64,000 nt of DNA from Diaphorobacter caeni (GCF_015354245.1 NZ_JADKYZ010000002.1:372001-436000), one strand, 5' to 3'. Positions 32,322-41,672 are shown, counted from the first letter of the stretch. Notes: generated by a model not told the origin, from the sequence alone. Numbers and translations: made by a program.

Positions 32322-34193
32322 CTACTCCCGAACGAAGACCGGCTGCCCCGCCACGCTCAGCAGCTGCTCCTTGCTGCCGGCCTGATCCCATGGAACGACC
32401 CATGCCATGCCGCCCAGATCGATGCGCTCGCCGATCTCGGAGCACAGTTGCTGTTTGGCCGCGTCCTCGGTACGGGCGAGCGCGACGAGCAGCACGTGGG
32501 CGCGCCGGTCGGGCATGCAGGCGATCTTCTTGCGCAGGAGCCAGGCCTGTCGCACCGGGTGGATGCGCGCCAACTCGGCCTGAAGCTCCGCGAGCTCGAA
32601 GGCGCTCAGTTCATGCGCCTGCACGGATTCAAGAATTCCGCTGCGGTTGAGCTCCTGCATCACCTCCGCCTCGGCGTTTTCGGCTTCGCGGCGACGCTCG
32701 CGCCATTGCTTGAGCGCCTGCTCCGGGAATTCGCGCCCTTCGCGCTTGGTTTCCAGCTCCTGCACCGCCATGCGCGCGGACCAGAGCCGGTGCGCGGGGT
32801 GATGATTCCACAAGCGCTCCAGATACTGCAGGCAACGCTCCGGATCGGTCTCGACCATGTGCAGCGCCTTGCCGATCAGCGCCTGCGGCTGCACCGGATC
32901 GCGATCCAGCGCCTTGCGGTACAGCTCGACCGACATGCTGGACGCGGGATTGAGCCGCTTGATCAGCTGTGCCATCTCCACCAGATCGGCCACGCTGTTG
33001 TTGGCGGCATTCGCCTGCAGTTCCATCACCCGGGTGCGGGCGCGCTGCAGCCAGGCGTGGTGGCGCTTCCACCCGTCGGCATTGTCCTTGCACCATTCGC
33101 GGTCGAACTGGTCGATCCAGCGTGCTGCGCTCGCGCCCAGCAATTCAAGCGAACCGCGCTCGGACCACTGCTCGGGCAGGCGCGGGCGCTCCTTGTCCTT
33201 GCTCAGAGCGGCCAGTCGCTCGCGCAGCACCGGGTGCGTATCGTCCACGCTCGAGAGATGCCCCAGCCCGCTGCGCAAGGCATCCTGCGCGAAGTTCTGG
33301 TCAGGAATCTGCACCAGCAGGCGCTGCATCGCCTTGTAGGGCCCGACGGGCAACGGCTCGCGCACGGCCTGCGCCCAGTGCAGGTTCCAGAAGCGGGTGT
33401 GCAGCCACTGCCCCTTGACCCGGCTCTCCACCAGCTCCGCCACGGCCTCTTCGCGCCCGATCAGCTTGGCGGCAAGGCGGTCGGCCTCGTACTCGTTCTG
33501 CCGCGCCATCGCGAAGGTACGGGCGACGAAGCGCGGCGAGTACCAGCGCAGAAACGCCTGTGTCGCCACGGCGAACGGGCTCGCCGAGTCTTCCATGCTC
33601 TCGTAGAGGCGCATCCAGCTCTTGCGGGTACGGTAGATCCACGAGCCGAGCTTTCCATGATCGCCGCGCAGATGGCCGTATTCATGCGCCAGCACCACCA
33701 GCATGCGGCGCTTGTCGAGCGCCATGAGCATGGGCAGGCCGATCATCAGCTGATTGACGGAGCCGCCCAGCACCCCGAAGCGCGGCACCTGGCGCACGCC
33801 GGCGTTGAATTCGTCGTCGAGATAGACCTCGTGGATCGGCGGGCCCTTGATGCGCTTCTGGATGCGCGCAAGCGATTGGAAGAGCTCGGGCGCATCCTCA
33901 GGGGTCACGCGCACGCCGACGGGCGGCTCGGTCGGCACGCGCAGCGCCTTGAGCCCCACCCAGAGCAGCCCGCAGGCGGCGAAGATCAGAGAGATCCAGA
34001 CAAAGCCGAATCGCACGTTCATCAACTGATGCACACTGAAGGCCAGCAAGGCGAGCGCGACGACCACGCAGCCGATCACCCACAGATAGCCCAGCGCCGC
34101 GAAACGGATCACGCTGCGCCGGTAAGCCCGGCTGTCGTGGGCGCAGTCCTGCTCGCTGGTGCGCGCCAGATGAACGAAATCGGCGTAATCCAT
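32322..34193 (-). CDS. M48-family membrane metalloprotease with C-terminal helical repeats
   Basis: A 623-residue protein with two N-terminal membrane segments (about 34-56 and 62-82). The zinc protease motif HEYGH is at 170-174, and the third ligand is probably the Glu in NEYEADRLAA near residue 235. The second half (about 350-620) is alpha-helical with TPR-like spacing (ASSMSVELYRKALDRDPVQPQALIGKALH, in part), an arrangement seen in BepA-like quality-control proteases. This one keeps its peptidase domain on membrane anchors rather than a signal peptide. It is divergent from the DUF1653 gene (48-bp gap). Confidence 0.85.
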   Translation of the reverse strand: MDYADFVHLARTSEQDCAHDSRAYRRSVIRFAALGYLWVIGCVVVALALLAFSVHQLMNVRFGFVWISLIFAACGLLWVGLKALRVPTEPPVGVRVTPEDAPELFQSLARIQKRIKGPPIHEVYLDDEFNAGVRQVPRFGVLGGSVNQLMIGLPMLMALDKRRMLVVLAHEYGHLRGDHGKLGSWIYRTRKSWMRLYESMEDSASPFAVATQAFLRWYSPRFVARTFAMARQNEYEADRLAAKLIGREEAVAELVESRVKGQWLHTRFWNLHWAQAVREPLPVGPYKAMQRLLVQIPDQNFAQDALRSGLGHLSSVDDTHPVLRERLAALSKDKERPRLPEQWSERGSLELLGASAARWIDQFDREWCKDNADGWKRHHAWLQRARTRVMELQANAANNSVADLVEMAQLIKRLNPASSMSVELYRKALDRDPVQPQALIGKALHMVETDPERCLQYLERLWNHHPAHRLWSARMAVQELETKREGREFPEQALKQWRERRREAENAEAEVMQELNRSGILESVQAHELSAFELAELQAELARIHPVRQAWLLRKKIACMPDRRAHVLLVALARTEDAAKQQLCSEIGERIDLGGMAWVVPWDQAGSKEQLLSVAGQPVFVRE

Positions 34194-34241
34194 CTCCTGT
34201 CAACTCCCTTTGTCAACCCTTACTTCCTCCCAATAGTAACC

Positions 34242-34493
34242 ATGTCTGCAGAAAAACTCCCCACTTTGGTCGTGACTCCGCCTGGCCTTTACCGCCATTA
34301 CAAGGGCAACCTCTATGAAGTGCTGGACACGGTGCGCCACAGCGAGACGCTGGAGCCGATGACGCTGTACCGCGCGCTCTACGGCGAGCGCGGGCTCTGG
34401 GTGCGGCCGGCCGCCATGTTCGGCGAAACGGTGGTCATCGACGGAGTGACGCAGCCCCGCTTTGCGAAGCAGCCGCAAGACCCGCAGGAATGA
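34242..34493 (+). CDS. DUF1653 family protein
   Basis: An 83-residue protein matching DUF1653: PGLYRHYKGNLYEVLDTVRHSETLEPMTLYRALYG (in part) and WVRPAAMFGETVVIDG. The domain is common and small, with no known activity. Only a local start at 34242 makes sense, as the frame upstream overlaps the divergent protease gene. It converges on purN, with 13 bp between the stops. Confidence 0.88.
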   Translation: MSAEKLPTLVVTPPGLYRHYKGNLYEVLDTVRHSETLEPMTLYRALYGERGLWVRPAAMFGETVVIDGVTQPRFAKQPQDPQE

Positions 34494-34506
34494 AGAAGCT
34501 GTGCGC

Positions 34507-35085
34507 TCAGCCGCGCATCAGCTCGGCGACGGCGCGCGGATAGATCACGTGCTCCTGCGTGAGCACCCGGGCGGCCAGCGTGTCGGCCGTGTCGTCCGGC
34601 AGCACGGGCACGACGGCCTGCTCGAGAATCGGGCCAACGTCGAGCTCTGCCGTCACCCGGTGCACCGTGCAGCCGGCGAACTTGCAGCCCTCGTCGATCG
34701 CTCGCTGGTGCGTATGCAAGCCGGGAAAGGCCGGCAGCAGGGAGGGATGGATGTTGACCATGCGCCCCTCGAAGTGCTGCACGAATCCGGGCGTGAGAAT
34801 GCGCATGAAGCCCGCGAGCACCACGAGCGCCGGGTCGTGGCGGTCGATGATCGCGGCCAGCTCGGCGTCGAACGCCTCGCGCGTGGGAAACTGCTTGTGA
34901 TCGAGCACCTCGGTGGCGATGCCGTTGTCCTTGGCGAATACCAGACCACCCGCGCTGGCTTTGTTGCTCACGACGGCGGCAACGCGGGCACCATAGCGGC
35001 CAGCCCAGTCCTGCTGCTGGGATGCACGCACAATGGCAGCCATGTTGGAGCCACCGCCCGAGATGAGGATCACGATGTTTTTCAT
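34507..35085 (-). CDS. purN: Phosphoribosylglycinamide formyltransferase
   Basis: Transfers a formyl group from 10-formyl-THF to GAR in purine synthesis. The 192-residue length is standard. Clear motifs are [14 protein letters not shown] at the N-terminus, [16 protein letters not shown], the catalytic [20 protein letters not shown] block and the [12 protein letters not shown] segment with the catalytic Asp before it. ATG at 35085 ([10 protein letters not shown]) chosen over an in-frame upstream start, to match the family. It is divergent from yceH with a 92-bp spacer. Confidence 0.95.
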   Translation of the reverse strand: MKNIVILISGGGSNMAAIVRASQQQDWAGRYGARVAAVVSNKASAGGLVFAKDNGIATEVLDHKQFPTREAFDAELAAIIDRHDPALVVLAGFMRILTPGFVQHFEGRMVNIHPSLLPAFPGLHTHQRAIDEGCKFAGCTVHRVTAELDVGPILEQAVVPVLPDDTADTLAARVLTQEHVIYPRAVAELMRG

Positions 35086-35177
35086 GGGCGGCGATTGTCG
35101 CACCGAAGCCAAGGGGCGTCGGGGCGATCAGGTTATTTGATGGAACGTTGAACCGAGCACCGGAAAGAGAGAAACGC

Positions 35178-35882
35178 ATGCCCTTCGATCCCCACACCAC
35201 CCCGCTGACCGCCGAAGAAGCCCGCGTGCTGGCCACTCTGGTCGAAAAGTCGCGCACCGTGCCCGACAGCTACCCGCTCACGCTCAACTCGCTCGCCTCG
35301 GGCTGCAACCAGAAAAGCAGCCGCGATCCGGTGATGCAGCTCTCGGACGGCCAGATCCAGGAGGCGCTCGACAATCTGCGCCGCCGCTCGCTGGTCACCG
35401 AAATCGGCGGCGCGCGCACTTCGCGCTGGGAACACAACTTCCCGCGCGGCGTGGGCGTGCCCGACCAATCGGCCGCCCTGCTCTGCCTGCTGATGCTGCG
35501 CGGGCCGCAGACCGCCGGCGAACTGCGCATCAACTCCGAACGCTGGCACCGCTTTGCCGACATCTCCTCGGTCGAGGCCTTTCTCGATGAACTGCAATCA
35601 CGCAGCGAGGAAAAAGGCGGCCCGCTGGTCGTGCTGCTGCCGCGCGCGCCTGGCGCCCGCGAGCAGCGCTGGACGCATCTGCTGTGCGGCCCGGTGGACG
35701 TTGCGGCGCTGGCGGCAGCCTCCGGCAGCAGCGCGGCGCCCGCCCCGGCCTCAGCCCGCGACAACGCCATGGCGGAGCGCATCACCGCCCTCGAATCCGA
35801 AGTGGCGAGTCTGCGCCATGCGCTCGCCCAGGTCTGCGAGCAACTCGGTATCGAAATCGAATCGAACACCGCTGAAAATTGA
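35178..35882 (+). CDS. yceH: YceH family protein (DUF480)
   Basis: A 234-residue member of DUF480, containing two winged-helix-like units: [30 protein letters not shown] (in part) and [30 protein letters not shown] (in part). A C-terminal coiled coil follows ([22 protein letters not shown]). The linker is Ala/Pro-rich. The function of YceH is not settled; the fold suggests nucleic-acid or protein binding. Start at 35178, where AGAGAAACGC precedes the ATG. Confidence 0.9.
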   Translation: MPFDPHTTPLTAEEARVLATLVEKSRTVPDSYPLTLNSLASGCNQKSSRDPVMQLSDGQIQEALDNLRRRSLVTEIGGARTSRWEHNFPRGVGVPDQSAALLCLLMLRGPQTAGELRINSERWHRFADISSVEAFLDELQSRSEEKGGPLVVLLPRAPGAREQRWTHLLCGPVDVAALAAASGSSAAPAPASARDNAMAERITALESEVASLRHALAQVCEQLGIEIESNTAEN

Positions 35883-35884
35883 AT

Positions 35885-35912
35885 CAAAACTGTCCCGGCG
35901 AGGACAGTTTTG
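35885..35912 (+). terminator. Hairpin terminator after yceH
   Basis: CAAAACTGTCC (35885-35895) pairs with GGACAGTTTTG (35902-35912) over a six-base loop. The A-rich upstream arm gives a U-rich 3' arm. Confidence 0.7.
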
Positions 35913-35984
35913 AAAAGCACACGCGTGCTACAACAGCGCCTGAACCGGGGAACCTCTCCCTGCCGATTTCATAGGAGACACGCA

Positions 35985-37166
35985 ATGGATTTGGCCTTCA
36001 CGCCCGAAGAACTGGCGTTCCGCGACGAGATTCGCGAATGGGTGCGCGCGCACCTGCCCAAGGAGATTTCCGACAAGGTCCACGACGCCCAGCGCCTCAC
36101 CCGCGAGGACCTGCAGGGATGGGCCAAGATTCTGGGCAAGAAGGGCTGGCTCGGCTACGGCTGGCCCGAGCAGTTCGGAGGCCCCGGCTGGAACGCGATC
36201 CAGAAGCACCTGTTCGAAGAAGAATGCGCCATGGCGGGCGCGCCGCGCATCGTGCCCTTCGGCCCGGTGATGGTGGCGCCAGTGATCATGGCCTTCGGCT
36301 CGCCAGAGCAGCAAAAGCGCTTTCTGCCCGGCATCGCCAGCGGTGAAGTCTGGTGGAGCCAGGGCTACAGCGAACCGGGCTCGGGGTCGGATCTCGCGAG
36401 CCTCAAGACCCGCGCCGAACTCGTGGGCGACAAATACATCGTCAACGGCCAGAAGACCTGGACGACGCTCGGCCAGTACGGTGACTGGATGTTCAACCTC
36501 GTGCGCACCAGCACCGAGGGCAAGCAGCAGGCGGGCATCAGCTTTCTGCTGCTCGACATGAAATCCCCCGGCGTGACCGTGCGCCCGATCAAGCTGCTTG
36601 ACGGTGAATGCGAGGTCAACGAGGTGTTCTTCGACAACGTCGAGGTGCCTGCGGACCAGCTCATCGGCGAAGAGAACAAGGGCTGGACCTACGCCAAGTA
36701 CCTGCTCGCCCACGAGCGCACCAACATCGCCGACGTCAACCGTGCCAAGCGCGAACTCGAGCGCGTCAAGCGCCTGGCCCAGCGCAACGGCGTGTGGGAC
36801 GACGCGCGCTTCCGCGACCAGATCGCGCTGCTGGAGGTCGACGTCATCGCGCTCGAGATGATGGTGCTGCGCGTCCTGTCCGCGGAGAAGGCGGGCAAGA
36901 AGTCGCTCGACGTCGCGGGCCTGCTCAAGATCCGCGGCAGCGAGATCCAGCAGCGCTACACCGAGCTGATGATGCTGGCCGCCGGCCCCTTCAGCCTGCC
37001 CTTCATCCAGGAGGCCATGGACGCCGGATGGAACGGCAGTTTCCCCGGCGGCGACGTGCTCAATGCGCCGCTGGCCGCCAACTACTTCAACATGCGCAAG
37101 ACCACGATCTACGGTGGATCGAACGAGGTCCAGCGCAACATCGTGGCCCAGACAGTGCTCGGTTGA
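35985..37166 (+). CDS. Acyl-CoA dehydrogenase, large subunit (PimC-like)
   Basis: A 393-residue flavoprotein that oxidises an acyl-CoA to the enoyl-CoA. The N-terminus MDLAFTPEELAFRDEIREWVRAHLP and the Y-SEPGSGSDLASL FAD/substrate block near 130 are clear. At the usual MCAD catalytic Glu the sequence reads IYGGSNEVQRN, with Gly instead of Glu, so the base must come from elsewhere (for example the AHERTN segment). That is seen in subunits of heteromeric ACADs such as PimC/PimD or FadE pairs. It is coupled to a second, shorter ACAD 16 bp downstream. RBS AGGAGA precedes the ATG by six bases. Confidence 0.88.
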   Translation: MDLAFTPEELAFRDEIREWVRAHLPKEISDKVHDAQRLTREDLQGWAKILGKKGWLGYGWPEQFGGPGWNAIQKHLFEEECAMAGAPRIVPFGPVMVAPVIMAFGSPEQQKRFLPGIASGEVWWSQGYSEPGSGSDLASLKTRAELVGDKYIVNGQKTWTTLGQYGDWMFNLVRTSTEGKQQAGISFLLLDMKSPGVTVRPIKLLDGECEVNEVFFDNVEVPADQLIGEENKGWTYAKYLLAHERTNIADVNRAKRELERVKRLAQRNGVWDDARFRDQIALLEVDVIALEMMVLRVLSAEKAGKKSLDVAGLLKIRGSEIQQRYTELMMLAAGPFSLPFIQEAMDAGWNGSFPGGDVLNAPLAANYFNMRKTTIYGGSNEVQRNIVAQTVLG

Positions 37167-37182
37167 AAGGGAGACAAGCAAC

Positions 37183-38298
37183 ATGGATTTCGATTTCACA
37201 GAAGACCAGCAGTCCCTGCGCGACGCGGTCGCGCGCTGGGTGGACAAGGGTTACGCCTTCGAGCGCCGCAACGCGATCGTCGCGGCAGGCGGTTTTGATC
37301 GCTCCGCCTACGGCGAGCTCGCCGAACTCGGCCTCACGGCGCTCACCGTGCCAGAGGCCAACGGCGGCATGGGCCTCGGCGCCGTCGACGCGATGATCGT
37401 CATGGAAGAACTCGGCAGAGGCATCGTGCTCGAGCCGCTCACGCAGACGCTGATCGCGACCAACGTGCTGAGCCAGTTTGCCGACACGGCCACCAAGGAC
37501 CGCTGGCTGCCGCGCATCGCGGGCGGCGAGGCGCTGGTCGTGCTCGCCCAGCAGGAACTCAAGTCCCGCTACCGCCTCGACGTCTGCGAGGCCAAGGCCA
37601 GCAGATCGGGCAGCGACTACACCGTCTCCGCAAGCAAGAGCATTGTCCCGGCGGGCGACCAAGCGGACGCATGGCTGGTTCCCGCGCAGCTCGATGGCCA
37701 GATCGCGCTCTTCCTCGTCGAGCGGAGCGCCAGCGGCGCAAGCAGCCAAGGCTACGTCACCCAGGACGGCAGCCGTGCGGCGGAAGTCCGGCTGACGGAC
37801 GCTCCCGCCGAACTGGTCACCACGGATGGACTCGCTGCCCTCGAATCGGGCGTAGACACCGGCATCGCAGCGCTCTGCGCCTATGCGATCGGCGCGATGG
37901 AGAAGACCCTGTCCGTCACCACCGAATACATGAACCAGCGCAAGCAGTTCGGCGTGGCGATCGCGAGCTTCCAGGCGCTGCAGCATCGCGTGGCCGACAT
38001 GAAGATGCAGCTCGAGCTGGCCCGCTCGATGAGCTATTTCGCCAGCCTCAAGCTCGGCGACGACCCTGCCGCCCGCCGCCGTGCGCTCTCGCAGGCCAAG
38101 GTGCAGATCGGCAACTCCATGCGCTTCGTCGGCCAGCAGGCGGTGCAGCTGCACGGCGGCATCGGCGTGACCGACGAGTACATCGTGAGCCACTACTTCA
38201 AGGCGCTGACGCAACTGGAGATGACTTTTGGCGACACGCTGTATCACCTCGGCCAGGTCTCCGACCGCATGAAGGAGACGGCCGGCGTGTTCGGCTGA
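37183..38298 (+). CDS. Acyl-CoA dehydrogenase, small subunit (PimD-like)
   Basis: A 371-residue ACAD partner. The N-terminus is MDFDFTEDQQSLRDAVARWV, and GALAQQELKSRY stands where the FAD loop would be, a weaker match than in the large subunit. The later NQRKQFGVAIASFQALQHRVADM (in part) and LHGGIGVTDEYIVSHYFKAL blocks are good. The C-terminus lacks the E-G/S-T motif altogether. Together with the preceding gene this is the layout of pimeloyl-CoA-type or steroid-side-chain heterotetrameric dehydrogenases. The actual acyl-CoA is unknown; a dicarboxyl- or ring-derived CoA ester is plausible given the aromatic catabolism nearby. RBS GGGAGA. Confidence 0.85.
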   Translation: MDFDFTEDQQSLRDAVARWVDKGYAFERRNAIVAAGGFDRSAYGELAELGLTALTVPEANGGMGLGAVDAMIVMEELGRGIVLEPLTQTLIATNVLSQFADTATKDRWLPRIAGGEALVVLAQQELKSRYRLDVCEAKASRSGSDYTVSASKSIVPAGDQADAWLVPAQLDGQIALFLVERSASGASSQGYVTQDGSRAAEVRLTDAPAELVTTDGLAALESGVDTGIAALCAYAIGAMEKTLSVTTEYMNQRKQFGVAIASFQALQHRVADMKMQLELARSMSYFASLKLGDDPAARRRALSQAKVQIGNSMRFVGQQAVQLHGGIGVTDEYIVSHYFKALTQLEMTFGDTLYHLGQVSDRMKETAGVFG

Positions 38299-38320
38299 TC
38301 CGCGCAATCGCGCACCCATC

Positions 38321-38356
38321 AACGCCCCACCGGCCCCGCGCCGTGGGGCGTTTTGC
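38321..38356 (+). terminator. Rho-independent terminator after the dehydrogenase pair
   Basis: AACGCCCCAC (38321-38330) pairs with GTGGGGCGTT (38343-38352) around a GC-rich 12-base loop and is followed by TTGCG. A good ten-base-pair stem with a short T run. Confidence 0.8.
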
Positions 38357-38463
38357 GTTGACGCGTTCAGACGCCCCTCACATGCGGTAACCACAGCAAA
38401 CCGCCTTTCAACATGGTCGTTGACCAAGTGCAATGACGAATCCACGATAATGGAGAGTTCAGC

Positions 38464-38517
38464 GCCGGTGATCCGGCCCCGTCACTCCGAAAGTGACCTT
38501 TTGCCAGACTGATCTGG
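38464..38517 (+). promoter_or_regulatory. Leader with three consecutive small hairpins
   Basis: Three perfect stems follow one another just before the methyltransferase gene: GCCGG-TGAT-CCGGC (38464-38477), GTCACT-CCGAA-AGTGAC (38481-38497, then CTTTTG) and CCAGA-CTGA-TCTGG (38504-38517). The last ends 14 bases before the ATG, so folding could control translation. I know no named RNA with this form. Confidence 0.4.
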
Positions 38518-38531
38518 CCGTATGAAGTTTT

Positions 38532-39851
38532 ATGAGCGCTACTGCCACATCCTACGATCCGATTCGCAAACTGCTGGAAACGGCAACCCAGCAGATTGAA
38601 AAGAACGAACTGCACGAAGCCGCGCAGACGCTCAACGAATGCCAGAAGCTGTGGCCCAACGACGCCCGCGTGTTCATGCTCGCGGGCCTGATGGCCGAGA
38701 AATCCGGCAACATTCCCGCCGCCTTCGATGCGCTGCGCCGCAGCGTGGCCGCCGACCCCAACTGGACACCGGGTGAACTTCAACTCGCGCTGCTGTACTC
38801 GCGCCGCGGCATGTATGACAAGGCCATCAAGCACGCCGAGCGCCTCGCCAGACGTGAGCCGAACAATGCGCTGGTGCTCGCCCACCTGGTGGACTTTGCC
38901 CACGCCGCCGGCAACATGGAGCTGGCCATTCGCGAAATCCGACGCGGCCTGACCTACCTGCCCAAGGACGTGCAGCTGCGCCGGGTACTGGCCAACGACC
39001 TGCAGGTCACCGGCCAACGCGCCGAAGCGCTCGAGGTCTGGAGCAGCCTCATTGAAGACAACCCAAAGGACGAGATGGCCCTGCTCGGTCGGGTCACGAC
39101 GCTGATCGAAGGCGGAAAGCCCTCCGCCGCCACCAGCGACACCACCACGCTGCTCGAGCTTTCGCCGGGCAACACGATCTACGCCTACTACAGCGCGATC
39201 GCCCACGGCGTGACGCCGGACCATCAGCCGCCGGAACTCAACCGCATGCTGTTCGACAGCATGGCCGAAGGCTACGATCAGGCCGTGGTGCGCGGCCTGC
39301 ACTACCAGCTGCCCAAGATCGTCGCAGAGAAGATCATCCAGCGCTTCCCGACCAAGTCACTGAGCGTGCTGGATCTGGGCTGCGGCACCGGCCTGCTGGG
39401 CGTGTGCCTCGGCCGTCTCGACGGTTTCCTGATCGGTGTGGACATCTCCACCAAGATGATCGAGCAAGCGGCGCGCCACGAAGTCTACGATCGCTTCCAT
39501 ACGGTCAACATGCTGGACGCCCTGCGCGAGACTCCCGGCGACATCTATGAAGTCATCACCGCGCTCGACGTGTTCATCTACACCGGCGACCTGACGGCCA
39601 CCGTGCCCAACGCCCATCGCATCCTGATGCCCGCAGGCGACCTGTACTTCTCGTGCGAGATCGCCCCCGAAGACGGCCCCGATCTGGTCCTGCAACCCTC
39701 GGGCCGCTATGCGCACAAGCGCAGCCACGTTCTGGCGCTGTGCAAACAGGCCGGTTTTGCCGACGTGCAGATCGAGGACCTCGTCCTGCGTGACGAAGCG
39801 GGTGGCCCGGTCAATGGCTTCCTCGTCACCGCGCGCAAGGCAGCCGCCTGA
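38532..39851 (+). CDS. TPR-repeat SAM-dependent methyltransferase
   Basis: A 439-residue fusion of an N-terminal tetratricopeptide region (about residues 20-200) and a class I methyltransferase domain. TPR units are readable, for example AAFDALRRSVAADPNWTPGE and YDKAIKHAERLARREPNN. Motif I of the methyltransferase is SVLDLGCGTGLLG near 278-290, followed by IGVDISTKMIEQAA. TPR parts usually recruit a partner, so a protein or large-molecule substrate is likely, but I cannot name it. Alone on its strand with its own leader and a strong terminator. Confidence 0.85.
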   Translation: MSATATSYDPIRKLLETATQQIEKNELHEAAQTLNECQKLWPNDARVFMLAGLMAEKSGNIPAAFDALRRSVAADPNWTPGELQLALLYSRRGMYDKAIKHAERLARREPNNALVLAHLVDFAHAAGNMELAIREIRRGLTYLPKDVQLRRVLANDLQVTGQRAEALEVWSSLIEDNPKDEMALLGRVTTLIEGGKPSAATSDTTTLLELSPGNTIYAYYSAIAHGVTPDHQPPELNRMLFDSMAEGYDQAVVRGLHYQLPKIVAEKIIQRFPTKSLSVLDLGCGTGLLGVCLGRLDGFLIGVDISTKMIEQAARHEVYDRFHTVNMLDALRETPGDIYEVITALDVFIYTGDLTATVPNAHRILMPAGDLYFSCEIAPEDGPDLVLQPSGRYAHKRSHVLALCKQAGFADVQIEDLVLRDEAGGPVNGFLVTARKAAA

Positions 39852-39875
39852 TCACCGCACCAGTGCGATGAACCC

Positions 39876-39906
39876 AAAACGGCGCGTTTCCCACGCGCCG
39901 TTTTTC
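39876..39906. terminator. Strong bidirectional-looking terminator
   Basis: AAAACGGCGCGT (39876-39887) pairs with ACGCGCCGTTTT (39893-39904) around five bases, followed by TTC. It separates the methyltransferase gene from the convergent metI-like gene at 39925. Confidence 0.88.
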
Positions 39907-39924
39907 TTTGGATGGAGCCCCCGC

Positions 39925-40581
39925 TCAGCCGTGCCGGTGATTCACCCGCCGGGCGATCCACTCCCCTCCCAGCTGCAGCGCCGACACCAGCGCCACCAGC
40001 ACGACGATCACCTCGAACATCACGCGCGTCTCGTATCGCTCGTAGCCGTAGCGGATGGCCAGATCGCCGAGTCCGCCCGCACCCACCGCACCCGCCATGG
40101 CCGATGCGTTGATCATCGCGATCACGGTGACCGTCATGCCTCCGATGATGCCCGGCAGCGCCTCGGGCAGCAGCACGTGGCGCACGATGTGCCAGCGCTT
40201 GCAGCCCATGGCGCGCGCGGCCTCCACCAGACCGCTGTCCACGTCATTGAGGCTGACCTGCGCGATGCGCGCAAAGAACGGAATCAGGTTGATCGACAGC
40301 GGAACGATGGCCGCCCAGGTCCCGAGCGTCGTGCCCATCAGCAGGCGGGTGAACGGCAGCAGCGCAACGAGCAGGATGATGAACGGCACCGCGCGAAACA
40401 GATTCACCGCGAGTGACAGTCCCTTGTGGACACGCGGCCGCGCATACAGGCCGCGCGGGCCGGTGAGCGTCAGCACCACGGCCAGCGCCAGCCCCACGCC
40501 GATGGCGATGACCGACGAGACGCCCACCATGACCAGCGTCTCACCCAGAGCCTGCAGATATTTCTCAATGGGAGCCGACAT
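39925..40581 (-). CDS. metI: Methionine ABC transporter permease
   Basis: A 218-residue inner-membrane permease of the MetI family with about five membrane segments. It has the EAA-type loop EAARAMGCKRWHIVRHVLLPEALPGIIGG (in part), which docks the ATPase. Substrate class: methionine or a related sulfur compound, by family. The start overlaps metN by 17 bases. Last gene of the metQ-metN-metI operon. Confidence 0.9.
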   Translation of the reverse strand: MSAPIEKYLQALGETLVMVGVSSVIAIGVGLALAVVLTLTGPRGLYARPRVHKGLSLAVNLFRAVPFIILLVALLPFTRLLMGTTLGTWAAIVPLSINLIPFFARIAQVSLNDVDSGLVEAARAMGCKRWHIVRHVLLPEALPGIIGGMTVTVIAMINASAMAGAVGAGGLGDLAIRYGYERYETRVMFEVIVVLVALVSALQLGGEWIARRVNHRHG

Positions 40582-41662
40582 AGCCCAGCACCTCCAGATG
40601 ATCGGCGCCCGTCGCCACGCGCAGCGGCTCGAGCGAAGACGACGAAGACGAAGACGACGACAACAACGTCGCCGCAGGAACGGACACCAGCACCTGTCCC
40701 AGAGAATGCCCGCTCAGCCTGTCGATTCCGCCATGCAGCAGCGTCACATCGGAGCCCAGCGCGGAAAGCGCCTGCAAGGAGACCCCCTGCCGCTGATGCG
40801 CCCCTTCATATCGCAGGCTCAATACGGCACGCGACATGCCGGCCGAAGGCGCAGGCTGCAGACGTTGCGCGAGGTCCTGCGGAATGTCCTGCCGGAGCGG
40901 CGAGAGCAGCGCGCGGCTGGCGTGGGACCCGGGCGCGCCGAACACCTTCCACACGTCGCCGACCTCCTGCACGCTGCCTTGGTCCAGCACCATCACCCGA
41001 TCGCAGATCGCGCGGATCACGGCCATGTCGTGCGTGATGAGCACGATGGTCAGGCCCAGTTGCCGGTTGATGTCCCGCAGCAGCGCCAGAATCGATTGCG
41101 TGGTCTCGGGGTCGAGCGCCGACGTGGCCTCGTCACAGAGCAGCACTTCGGGCGAATGCACCAGCGCACGCGCGATGCCGACGCGCTGCTTCTGCCCGCC
41201 CGAGAGCTGGGCCGGATACGCATCCGCCTTGTCCACCAGCCCCACCAGATCGAGCAGCTGCAGCACCCGTTGATGGATCTGCGCGGGCCGCGCTCCGGCC
41301 ACGAGCAGCGGCAGGCCGATGTTCTCTCGCACGGTCTTGGCGGACAACAGGTTGAAGTGCTGGAAGATCATTCCGATCTTGCGACGCAGCGCGACCAGCC
41401 CGTTCTCGTCAAGCTGCGCCGGATTCACGCCATGAATGCGCACGCTGCCGCGCGTCGGCCACTCCAGCGCGTTGATGGTGCGCAGCAGCGTCGACTTGCC
41501 CGCGCCGCTGCGACCGATGATGCCGAAGACCTCGCCCCAGCGCACATCGAAGCTCACTGCAGACAGCGCGTGCACATCGCCCGCCTCGCCGCCAAAGGAC
41601 TTGCCGACGTCTTCAAAGACGATGTGCGGCTCGAGCTGCACCTGCGGGGGAAGTCGGGTCAT
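40565..41662 (-). CDS. metN: Methionine ABC transporter ATP-binding protein
   Basis: A 365-residue ATPase. Walker A GRSGAGKST is at 50-58, the signature is LSGGQKQRVGIARAL, Walker B is VLLCDEATSALDPETT, and the H-loop is VLITHDM. The C-terminal NIL domain, the methionine-sensing part in MetN, follows, but it holds a run of nine serines (encoded by 40633-40667, a GAC/GAA triplet repeat on the plus strand) before the last strand LEVLGYV. Ten bases separate it from metQ. Confidence 0.9.
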   Translation of the reverse strand: MTRLPPQVQLEPHIVFEDVGKSFGGEAGDVHALSAVSFDVRWGEVFGIIGRSGAGKSTLLRTINALEWPTRGSVRIHGVNPAQLDENGLVALRRKIGMIFQHFNLLSAKTVRENIGLPLLVAGARPAQIHQRVLQLLDLVGLVDKADAYPAQLSGGQKQRVGIARALVHSPEVLLCDEATSALDPETTQSILALLRDINRQLGLTIVLITHDMAVIRAICDRVMVLDQGSVQEVGDVWKVFGAPGSHASRALLSPLRQDIPQDLAQRLQPAPSAGMSRAVLSLRYEGAHQRQGVSLQALSALGSDVTLLHGGIDRLSGHSLGQVLVSVPAATLLSSSSSSSSSLEPLRVATGADHLEVLGYVGSH

Positions 41663-41672
41663 CGCCTGCTCC

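Noticed and set aside
32301-34241. Long plus-strand extension of the DUF1653 frame
   Set aside because: Antisense to the M48 protease gene; the DUF1653 domain begins only at 34242.
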